Origin: CAYHPR01 sp964358895
GTDB taxonomy: Archaea; Micrarchaeota; Micrarchaeia; CABMEP01
NCBI GenBank assembly: GCA_964358895.1
Contig: CAYHPR010000004.1
Location: 16,814-80,813 of the forward strand
Length of the DNA stretch: 64,000 nt
Direction: 5' to 3'
Shown: piece by piece, positions 57,765 through 64,000 of the stretch
Numbering within the stretch: the first letter of the stretch is position 1
Layout: the number at the start of each line of letters is the position of its first letter
The notes under the pieces: model-generated
The model's database searches: none
What the model was told of the DNA's origin: nothing
The model's input: only the letters and a program-made list of their open reading frames with translations
Translations under genes and position numbers: made by a program

Positions 57765-58400
57765 ATGGAAAGAGAAGAGAAGAAAGGACTGAACATTAAT
57801 TCAATGTTCCCAAAAAAAACAATATTGTTCTCAAGCCCACCGTTATCAAATTCCCAATCGATAATGTATAAGCTAGCATATTTCTACTTAACAAATTCTC
57901 CAGAAAAAAAATTAATTTGGGTATCGACTGATCAACCGGCTGATAAAGTGCCGACATTGTTCAAGGAATTTGGATACAATATTGAAAAATACAAAAATAG
58001 AATACTTTTTGTTGATGTTGTAACTGCAGGAGCAGGAGTAAAACGACTTGGTGAAAAGATAGAAGGAACACACTACATCGAAAGCCCGAACAATATGGTT
58101 GAAATCACAATGACGTTGGCTGATCTTTTTGATGATAAGGCAGTTGGACTTGCTGTAATAGATTCTATCAATGGTATGTTAGCATTCAATGGATCTGGAT
58201 CTGTGATTAAATTTCTGAGATTCCTTCCAGTTATTTCAGTAAGGACAGATACAACTATTTTAGTCAATTACCTTCAGGGCCAATATGGAAAAGAGATGGA
58301 AAACACGCTGCAAGTAACAGCCGATGCATCGCTGATAGCTGAAGACGACCAGTTAACAATCAAAACAAGAACAGGAATTGAAACGATTCCGTTCAAATGA
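57765..58400 (+). CDS. RecA/KaiC-superfamily protein without a Walker A motif
   Basis: A 211-residue protein with the strand order of RadA/KaiC-like ATPases: ILFSSPPLSNSQSIMYKLA where GxxGxGKT would be, LIWVSTDQPADK, and a Walker B-like AVIDSINGM. The P-loop lacks Gly-Lys, so ATP hydrolysis is unlikely; similar archaeal proteins may be regulators or scaffold subunits. The frame opens at 57750, but ATG 57765 fits the TATA box. The next gene starts 26 nt after the stop, so the two probably form an operon with the membrane protein at 58427. Confidence 0.7.
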   Translation: MEREEKKGLNINSMFPKKTILFSSPPLSNSQSIMYKLAYFYLTNSPEKKLIWVSTDQPADKVPTLFKEFGYNIEKYKNRILFVDVVTAGAGVKRLGEKIEGTHYIESPNNMVEITMTLADLFDDKAVGLAVIDSINGMLAFNGSGSVIKFLRFLPVISVRTDTTILVNYLQGQYGKEMENTLQVTADASLIAEDDQLTIKTRTGIETIPFK

Positions 58401-58426
58401 AAGAATAAGACGGAGAAGGTTAAGTA

Positions 58427-59725
58427 ATGTCTACTAAAAAAAGAATTGTCTTTTCAGCTCTAATAATCTTTGTTTTATTAATCCAGTTTATTTCTGCTCA
58501 AACACAAACATCCTCAGAGATACAGGAACTCAAGATAAGAATAAACACTACGGCAGTAAATGAACTTATAAGTGTCAAAAGCAATTTTGACCAAACTGCT
58601 CTAATTCCAAATTATGAATATGCTGCAAATCTAAATATCACTTGGGCGATACCTGAAAAAGCGTTAGTTGGTGTGACTGCACCAAAAGTTCTCATTTTTG
58701 TAACTGTAAAAATAAATGAAAAATTTGTATCCTTCTATTTCAAAGAATCTGGAGTATCAACTAGGTCTGCTTCATTCACATTAACTTGTACTATCTCAGC
58801 AAACAAATGTGCAAACGAATCTAACCTTACCCGCAATATTCCATTTTTTGTAAAATTAGAGAATACAACTACGAAGGTTCAGGATGAGGATGTGTTTGTA
58901 ATCCAAGCAAGTCTGACGCCATTTGGACAATATGAGACGCTGTTAAATGAAACTAGAATACTCAGCACACAGATAGACACACTAAAAGATTCATTGAACA
59001 CGCTAAATGTCTCAGACCCTAGAGTCGAACCGCTGATTAACAAACTAGACTCACTTAAAAACCAGTTATCTAGTTACAGCGTAGAGAATGTAAGTAATGA
59101 ATTGAAGAACGTCTCAGACACTATAGATTCAATAAAAGCTCAGCAGACAACTGCAGGAAAGATTGAATATCTAGAAGAGCAGATAAAGAATAAAACTGGA
59201 CTAAATACCTCGTTGTCGCTTGAGATCGACCCGCAGATAAGACAAATAATACAAAATAAAACTGAACAAGCTTTAATAGATGCAAAAAATGCAATCGACA
59301 GCGCAAAGAATGCAACAGCAAATTTCGATATCTCTGCAGCCAACAAATACATCGCATTGGCTGAAGAAAAGCTTCAGCTTCTTTCAAAAATTGCTGAAAT
59401 AGAAAAAGAAAAAGCAAAAAAAGAACAAGAAGGCCAGTTGTATAGTATTGCGGTAGGCATCGCAATAATATTGATCCTTGCAATTATTGTTTTACGCATA
59501 CGGGAAAGAGAACGAAAAGGAATCGGTGCGTTTTCATTTATGATAATAACTTTACAATTTACAGGTTTAAGAATATTATTAGGTGAAGGAGCCTATCTAA
59601 TATTCACAGTTGTAGGAATATTGCTGATATCATTTTTACTTGCGATAATCGCAAAAAGAAAAAGAATTGATGAAATAAATAATCAAAATAAAAGACGGAT
59701 AAAAATAAAGAACAGAAAAAAATAA
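58427..59725 (+). CDS. Exported coiled-coil protein with C-terminal membrane segments
   Basis: Unrecognised 432-residue protein: signal peptide (IVFSALIIFVLLIQFISA), a beta-type extracytoplasmic domain to about 170 with a CTISANKC cysteine pair and several N-x-S/T sequons, and a long heptad region (about 175-340). Two or three hydrophobic segments follow (LYSIAVGIAIILILAIIVL; AYLIFTVVGILLISFLLAII), then a basic tail. It is probably anchored with the coiled coil outside. It is coupled to the RecA-fold gene upstream. The composition resembles the envelope protein at 16285 but without the four-cysteine domain. Confidence 0.65.
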   Translation: MSTKKRIVFSALIIFVLLIQFISAQTQTSSEIQELKIRINTTAVNELISVKSNFDQTALIPNYEYAANLNITWAIPEKALVGVTAPKVLIFVTVKINEKFVSFYFKESGVSTRSASFTLTCTISANKCANESNLTRNIPFFVKLENTTTKVQDEDVFVIQASLTPFGQYETLLNETRILSTQIDTLKDSLNTLNVSDPRVEPLINKLDSLKNQLSSYSVENVSNELKNVSDTIDSIKAQQTTAGKIEYLEEQIKNKTGLNTSLSLEIDPQIRQIIQNKTEQALIDAKNAIDSAKNATANFDISAANKYIALAEEKLQLLSKIAEIEKEKAKKEQEGQLYSIAVGIAIILILAIIVLRIRERERKGIGAFSFMIITLQFTGLRILLGEGAYLIFTVVGILLISFLLAIIAKRKRIDEINNQNKRRIKIKNRKK

Positions 59726-59753
59726 AAAAAATAAAAAGAGCATAAATAAGCTC
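59706..59753 (-). terminator. Hairpin and T-tract after PPDK
   Basis: On the minus strand, GAGC and GCTC pair around an AT-rich loop (59738-59753), overlapping the PPDK stop codon, followed by long T runs to about 59706. The same tract read on the plus strand lies at the end of the convergent gene. Confidence 0.65.
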
Positions 59754-62442
59754 AAACTGTAGAGCTTACTTTTGTCCCTGCTTTCTTTTCCTTAATCGTT
59801 GCTTGTGCAGCTGAAAGTCTTGCGATTGGCACACGATACCTTGAACAGCTGACATAGTTGAGACCTGCATTATGATAGAATTCAATCGATGAAGGCTCAC
59901 CGCCTGTCTCACCACACACCCCTATCTTAAGATCTTTCTTCGTCTGTCTGCCAAGCGTAACTCCCAACTGAACAAGCTTGCCAACCCCTCCTCTGTCAAG
60001 AACTTCGAAAGGATTGCTTGCGATTATTTTGTTTGACATATAAAGCTGGAGGAACTTTGCTTCAGCGTCATCTCTGCTGAACCCTAAGGTTGTTTGAGTA
60101 AGATCATTTGTTCCGAAGGAAAAGAAATCTGCTTCTGTAGCGATCTCATCAGCAGTAACACATGCTCTTGGCACTTCGATCATTGTTCCGGCTGTGTAAG
60201 GAAGTTTAACGTTTAATTGCTTAATCGTTTCGTTTGCCACCTTCACTACCAGCTCCCTCAAAGTCCTAAGTTCAGTTACATTACCAACCAAAGGGATCAT
60301 CACTTCGACAACCGGTTTCTTTCCTGCCTTCTTCAGTTCGCACGCAGCTTCAAAAATTGCACGCGTCTGCATTTCATAAATTTCTGGGTAAGTAATACCA
60401 AGTCTGCATCCTCTATGCCCTAGCATAGGATTGAATTCGCTAAGTTCCCTCACTTTTTTCAGCATTATCTGTTTTTCATCAAGAAGTCTATTATCCGTTT
60501 TTTCAAACGTAAGTTTTGCGACTTCGAAAATAAGTTCATCTAATTTTGGCAAGAACTCATGGAGAGGCGGATCAAGAAGACGGATTGTTACAGGATAACT
60601 ATCCATTGCAAGAAGTATTCCTTTGAAATCCTTCTTCTGCAACGGCATAAGCTTTGCTAATGCCTTATCTCTTGCCTCTTCGCTTTCTGATAAAATCATT
60701 TCTTGAACGATCGGCAACCTGTCTGGATCGTTAAACATTCTTTCCGTTCTGCAAAGGCCGATTCCTTTAGCGCCGAATTCACGTGCGCTCTTAGCATTGA
60801 ATGGCGTATCTGCATTTGCACGCACATACATTCTGCTGACTTTGTCAGACCAGTCAAGTATAACTTCAAATTCTTTTGTCAATTCTGGCTCAATTGTTTT
60901 GACTTCTCCTTCCATCACATTTCCAGTTGTACCATCAATTGTAACTAAGTCTCCCTGCTTGTATTTCTTGCCGTTTATAATCATAATCTTCTTTTGAGTA
61001 TCTATTTTGGCAGCTTCACAGCCTACGATGCATGGAAGGCCCATCCCACGGGCAACTACAGCTGCGTGAGCAGTCATTCCTCCTCTGCTTGTTAGGATTC
61101 CTTGTGATGCAACCATTCCGTGAATATCTTCCGGAGTTGTTTCAACTGCACATAAGATAACCTTCTCTTTCTTTCCGATTTCTGCTGCATCATCAGCACC
61201 GAAAACAAGTTTACCTACAGCAGCACCAGGAGATGCTGGAAGGCCTTTTGCAATTGGATTAACTTTTACTTTTGGATCAATCTGCTTGTGAAGAAGCTGA
61301 TCAATTTGTTCAGGTGAAACTCGAAGGATTGCTTCTTCTTTTGTGATCAGTCCTTCTTTGACCATATCAACAGCTGCTTTAATTGCAGCTGCAGCAGTTC
61401 TTTTTCCATTTCTTGTCTGTAACATCCATAATCTTCCATGCTCAATTGTGAATTCCATGTCTTGCATGTCACGATAATGCTTCTCCAATTTGTTTGCGAT
61501 TGTTTCGAATTGCTTGTAAACGCCAGGAAACTTAGTTTTCATCTGGGAAATTGGCATTGGCGTCCTAGCTCCAGAGACTACATCTTCACCTTGTGCATTA
61601 GTAAGAAATTCTCCGTAAAGTTTCTTTTCACCAGTTGATGGACTTCTGCTAAATGCAACGCCTGTTCCGCTGTCTTCGCCAGAATTACCAAATACCATAG
61701 AAACAACATTAACTGCAGTCCCTAGCTCATCAGAAATCTTGTAGATTTTTCTGTAAGTTATCGCACGAGGATTATTCCATGACTTAAAAACTGCTTCGGT
61801 TGCCATCAGCAACTGATCTCGTGGGTCAGAAGGGAATTGCTTTCCTGTTTCATTCTTTGCAATAAGTTTGAACTCTTCAACAATTTCTTTCAGTTCGTTA
61901 GTTTTCAACTCGGTGTCTGTCTTTCTTCCATACCTCTTTTTTACTTCATCAAAAATATGTTCAAATTTTGCTTTTGGAATATCAAGAACTACATGTCCAA
62001 ACATCTGTATGAATCTTCGGTAAGCATCCCAGGCAAATCTCTCATTATGTTTCTCCAATCCTTTTATTGTCTGGTCGTTTAGTCCGAGATTAAGGATTGT
62101 ATCCATCATTCCAGGCATAGATACAGGTGATCCGGATCTGACTGAAACAAGTAATGGATTCTGGCTGTCCCCAAACTTCTTTCCTGCTTTTTTCTCCACA
62201 ACTGCAAGTGCCTTGAAGATATCAGAAACCAGTTCCTTGCTGAGCTTTCCTGTTCTTAGGTATTCCTTGCAAACATCGGTCGTAGCAGTGAATCCAGGAG
62301 GCACAGGCATTCCGATATTGGTCATTTCTGAAAGCTCACAACCCTTCCCGCCTAACAGTGCTCGCATTTTTGTTGATCCTTCTTCAAAAAGATAAACTCG
62401 CTTATTCTTACCAATCTTAGATCCGCTAGATTTTTTTACCAT
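59752..62442 (-). CDS. ppdK: Pyruvate, phosphate dikinase
   Basis: Interconverts pyruvate, ATP and phosphate with PEP, AMP and pyrophosphate; in archaea it can run in either glycolysis or gluconeogenesis. At 896 residues it is full length. The N-terminal ATP-grasp begins GGKGCELSEMTNIGMPVPPG, the phosphohistidine swivel domain has GGMTAHAAVVARGMG with the catalytic His near 460, and the C-terminal TIM barrel ends with CGETGGEPSSIEF and its catalytic Cys near 840. A GAGGTG lies 9 nt before the ATG. With apgM it frames the lower glycolytic steps. Confidence 0.97.
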   Translation of the reverse strand: MVKKSSGSKIGKNKRVYLFEEGSTKMRALLGGKGCELSEMTNIGMPVPPGFTATTDVCKEYLRTGKLSKELVSDIFKALAVVEKKAGKKFGDSQNPLLVSVRSGSPVSMPGMMDTILNLGLNDQTIKGLEKHNERFAWDAYRRFIQMFGHVVLDIPKAKFEHIFDEVKKRYGRKTDTELKTNELKEIVEEFKLIAKNETGKQFPSDPRDQLLMATEAVFKSWNNPRAITYRKIYKISDELGTAVNVVSMVFGNSGEDSGTGVAFSRSPSTGEKKLYGEFLTNAQGEDVVSGARTPMPISQMKTKFPGVYKQFETIANKLEKHYRDMQDMEFTIEHGRLWMLQTRNGKRTAAAAIKAAVDMVKEGLITKEEAILRVSPEQIDQLLHKQIDPKVKVNPIAKGLPASPGAAVGKLVFGADDAAEIGKKEKVILCAVETTPEDIHGMVASQGILTSRGGMTAHAAVVARGMGLPCIVGCEAAKIDTQKKIMIINGKKYKQGDLVTIDGTTGNVMEGEVKTIEPELTKEFEVILDWSDKVSRMYVRANADTPFNAKSAREFGAKGIGLCRTERMFNDPDRLPIVQEMILSESEEARDKALAKLMPLQKKDFKGILLAMDSYPVTIRLLDPPLHEFLPKLDELIFEVAKLTFEKTDNRLLDEKQIMLKKVRELSEFNPMLGHRGCRLGITYPEIYEMQTRAIFEAACELKKAGKKPVVEVMIPLVGNVTELRTLRELVVKVANETIKQLNVKLPYTAGTMIEVPRACVTADEIATEADFFSFGTNDLTQTTLGFSRDDAEAKFLQLYMSNKIIASNPFEVLDRGGVGKLVQLGVTLGRQTKKDLKIGVCGETGGEPSSIEFYHNAGLNYVSCSRYRVPIARLSAAQATIKEKKAGTKVSSTV

Positions 62443-62612
62443 TTAACACACCTCAAAAAATTTCAAGCCATCCTGTGTAGAGACATATAGATATAGTCTT
62501 CACAAAATAGACGATATTGACTACTACTTGAACATAATGATTAAAAATACTTTATCTGCATCGCTGAAATGAATAACACAAGAAGCTGTAAGTAGGATAC
62601 TGAGGACTAGGA

Positions 62613-63161
62613 CTAGCTTCGTCTAATAAGCGTAACTGTACCTTTCGATCCGACACCTGCTGACCCATCAGCGCATCGGCCGTCTGGACAGGATTCGAAA
62701 TTCAGATTAATCATATCAGTTGTGAAAACACCGATGAACGTAGCGTATCCTTCGGTGAACTGCACTATGGAAGTGCTAACTGTTCCAGTTATTTGCTGCG
62801 GAGGATATGCGCCTAGCTGTGAACACGGAAGTGAAGTGGTAAGCAATTTGGTTGCTTTTGTTATTGTAAGCTGATAAACACCTTGGAGCGCGTTACCTTG
62901 TTGCTGCAGATTCAAATCGAATTTACCTTCATACTTACAGTTTGGATTTGCTGCATTATCTTGATATGCTGTTGAGCCAGACCAACTTCCTGTCAAATCT
63001 CTTGCCGGAGTGATAGTTGTATTCAAAGTCTTCTGAACTTGTGTTTCATTCTTCTGACCCTCCTGCTGACCTGCTTGTTTGATCTGTTCAGATTGCTGCT
63101 GTGAAACGCAGCCGAAAACTAACAGAGATACGGCTAGAAGAAAGATAAGAAAAATTTTCAT
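62613..63161 (-). CDS. Putative lipoprotein with extracytoplasmic beta domain
   Basis: A 182-residue exported protein. The hydrophobic signal ends in a lipobox (LLVFGC), so lipid anchoring at the Cys is probable. A Gln/Asn-rich linker (about 20-45) leads to a beta-sandwich-like domain with conserved-looking LTGSWSGS, CKYEGKFDLNL, PCSQLG and FESCPDGRCADG; the four later cysteines could form disulphides. The fold resembles small lipocalin-like or ligand-binding lipoproteins, ligand unknown. TATATAA about 26 nt before ATG 63161 supports a leaderless start; the frame also opens at 63170. Confidence 0.7.
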   Translation of the reverse strand: MKIFLIFLLAVSLLVFGCVSQQQSEQIKQAGQQEGQKNETQVQKTLNTTITPARDLTGSWSGSTAYQDNAANPNCKYEGKFDLNLQQQGNALQGVYQLTITKATKLLTTSLPCSQLGAYPPQQITGTVSTSIVQFTEGYATFIGVFTTDMINLNFESCPDGRCADGSAGVGSKGTVTLIRRS

Positions 63162-63227
63162 TATGTACACTAAAGCTAAATGTTATATAAGTTTAACTTT
63201 GGATACCGTGACCAGATAAAATATGAA

Positions 63228-63526
63228 AGAGTGACGGGCTATAGTCCACCTTTTGTACTTGCAGCATTCGACTAAGCGGCTCTATGGCCTTGCATCTCAT
63301 TGCCTTGCGGAAGTCGTTTCATCCTGGCCGATTTCGTCTCCGCTCTGCTTTCGCGTCGCGTCATTCTCATTCTAATCGGCGGTTCGTTTCTGTTCCCCCG
63401 CTGCGCCCTTAAAGCGCTGTTCAGCTCAATGGGCGGAACTTCCTCAGAAGAAACCTACGGCTTCTTCATCTTCCCTTCGGAAGTTGAATAACCGTGGAAC
63501 TCCGTAAGCTGCAGCCCATCACTCTA
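63228..63526 (-). ncRNA. rnpB: RNase P RNA
   Basis: Catalytic RNA that trims tRNA 5' leaders. A strongly GC-rich segment of about 300 nt on the minus strand. The ends pair as P1 (AGAGTGATGGGCT with AGCCCGTCACTCT). Conserved regions are present: a CR-I variant GAGGAAGTTCCGCC (63432-63445), AACAGAAAC (63386-63394), GGATGAAACGAC, and CTTAGTCGAATGC toward the 3' end, close to archaeal type A consensus. A TATA-like TTTTAAAG near 63545-63552, inside the end of the adjacent gene, is about 26 nt upstream of the 5' end. Coordinates are good to a few bases. Confidence 0.88.
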
Positions 63527-63532
63527 AATAGA

Positions 63533-63988
63533 TTACTCCTTTGTCTTTAAAAATTCTTTCGCTCTTATGATTGTTTGACAAAAACAGTGATTATCATTTC
63601 CAAAGATATCCTCACAATTCACGATTATTTTTGCTGCTATAAACCTGATTTGATGAACTCTATCATCGAATGCAGGTTGGATTATCCAAGCATATCTGTC
63701 TGCATAATTTTTATTTTTATAACAACAGTTCTCCAATTCTTTCCAAGCTTCAATTCTTTTTTCTAAATTTTTGTCGTGTAACCGATTAACATCAAAAAAT
63801 ATTTTTGGCGCTATGACTTCGTTAGCCTGTTTTGAGAATAGATTACTTGTCCTGATTTTTCTGAAAAAACTACTTATATTTGTTACAAATCCGTTAAAGA
63901 CTACAGGTTTATGGATAGAACTATCCTTTCTAATTTCTGTTGTTACCGTCCTTACACTCATGCGTCGCCTCTGATCTATTATCTTCAT
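63533..63988 (-). CDS. Protein of unknown function, possible HEAT-like repeat
   Basis: Unrecognised 151-residue soluble protein. The first 60 residues are basic and polar; the second half is helical with a HEAT-like turn (YADRYAWIIQPAFDDRVHQIRFIAAKIIVN) given here as ADRYAWIIQPAFDD and VHQIRFIAAKIIV. It has cysteines in ENCCYKN and HCFCQT. It ends about 7 nt before the 5' end of RNase P RNA and contains that gene's TATA-like element. ATG 63988 is near the window edge, so further upstream context is missing. Confidence 0.55.
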   Translation of the reverse strand: MKIIDQRRRMSVRTVTTEIRKDSSIHKPVVFNGFVTNISSFFRKIRTSNLFSKQANEVIAPKIFFDVNRLHDKNLEKRIEAWKELENCCYKNKNYADRYAWIIQPAFDDRVHQIRFIAAKIIVNCEDIFGNDNHCFCQTIIRAKEFLKTKE

Positions 63989-64000
63989 GTTTTATAAAGC

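Noticed and set aside
63300..63491. 63-codon plus-strand frame antisense to RNase P RNA
   Set aside because: The GC-rich conserved RNA on the other strand explains the open frame; the protein shows no recognisable pattern.
1..64000. CRISPR arrays, insertion sequences, prophage or replication origin
   Set aside because: I saw no regularly spaced repeat array, transposase, integrase, attachment-site repeat or Orc1/Cdc6 gene with origin boxes in the window.

Overview
The window is AT-rich archaeal chromosome. The archaeal markers are Nop5, ribosomal proteins S3Ae and S15, a thermosome subunit, aRF1, an archaeal histone, the RFC large subunit, apgM, an S-layer protein of the Methanococcus-like family, an RNase P RNA and a tRNA-Ile with a BHB-type intron. 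Small genes, many short or unrecognised exported proteins and short families (crenarchaeal-length XPF, an RFC-L without PIP box) fit a small-genome, DPANN-like lineage, but I cannot place it further from the sequence alone. A recurring feature is a TATA-like box centred 25-27 nt upstream of the start codon, so many mRNAs should be leaderless; several starts here were moved from the longest frame to agree with this. Other genes carry a GGTG/GAGG Shine-Dalgarno, and GTG or TTG starts are frequent.

Layout. 1-6516: translation (glyS 5' part, nop5, rps15-rps3ae, valS), a HIT protein and an exported beta-rich protein. 6683-15012: HAD phosphatase, thermosome, DEDD exonuclease-pyrH operon and serS-prf1 operon; the aRF1 has GGS in place of the catalytic GGQ. 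15048-24490: cell-envelope block with a membrane-anchored cyclophilin, a large exported coiled-coil protein sharing a four-cysteine domain with it, the S-layer protein, a family 2 glycosyltransferase and a polytopic GT-C-like protein. 24631-30381: membrane-anchored double-AAA ATPase, two paralogous exported proteins, a histone with a 49-codon ORF behind it, and RFC-L. 30574-37969: second glycosyltransferase paralogue, HEAT-repeat protein, dinB, elp3 and a divergent Trm9-like methyltransferase, which suggests a wobble-uridine pathway. 37990-49714: apgM, peroxiredoxin, MgtE-like and MgtA magnesium transporters, short XPF nuclease, an exported zinc amidase and a PIN-HTH pair. 49803-55381: a winged-helix protein behind an operator array, a possible structured RNA, a BofA-like membrane protein, tRNA-Ile overlapped by a LAGLIDADG ORF, a beta-CASP-like metallohydrolase and a HAD protein lacking its nucleophile. 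55442-64000: alpha/beta hydrolase, Gly-rich TRAM protein, PLD nuclease, RecA-fold protein without Walker A, PPDK, lipoprotein and RNase P RNA.

The genes that appear to work together are translation and RNA processing (synthetases, aRF1, Nop5, RNase P, Elp3/Trm9), the extracytoplasmic envelope set, Mg2+ homeostasis, and lower glycolysis/gluconeogenesis (apgM, PPDK). The most unusual items are the tRNA-Ile/LAGLIDADG overlap, the GGS release factor, the four-cysteine envelope domain, the membrane-anchored AAA ATPase, the archaeal Amidase_3 enzyme, the histone-coupled small ORF, and single TATA boxes that appear to drive divergent genes.
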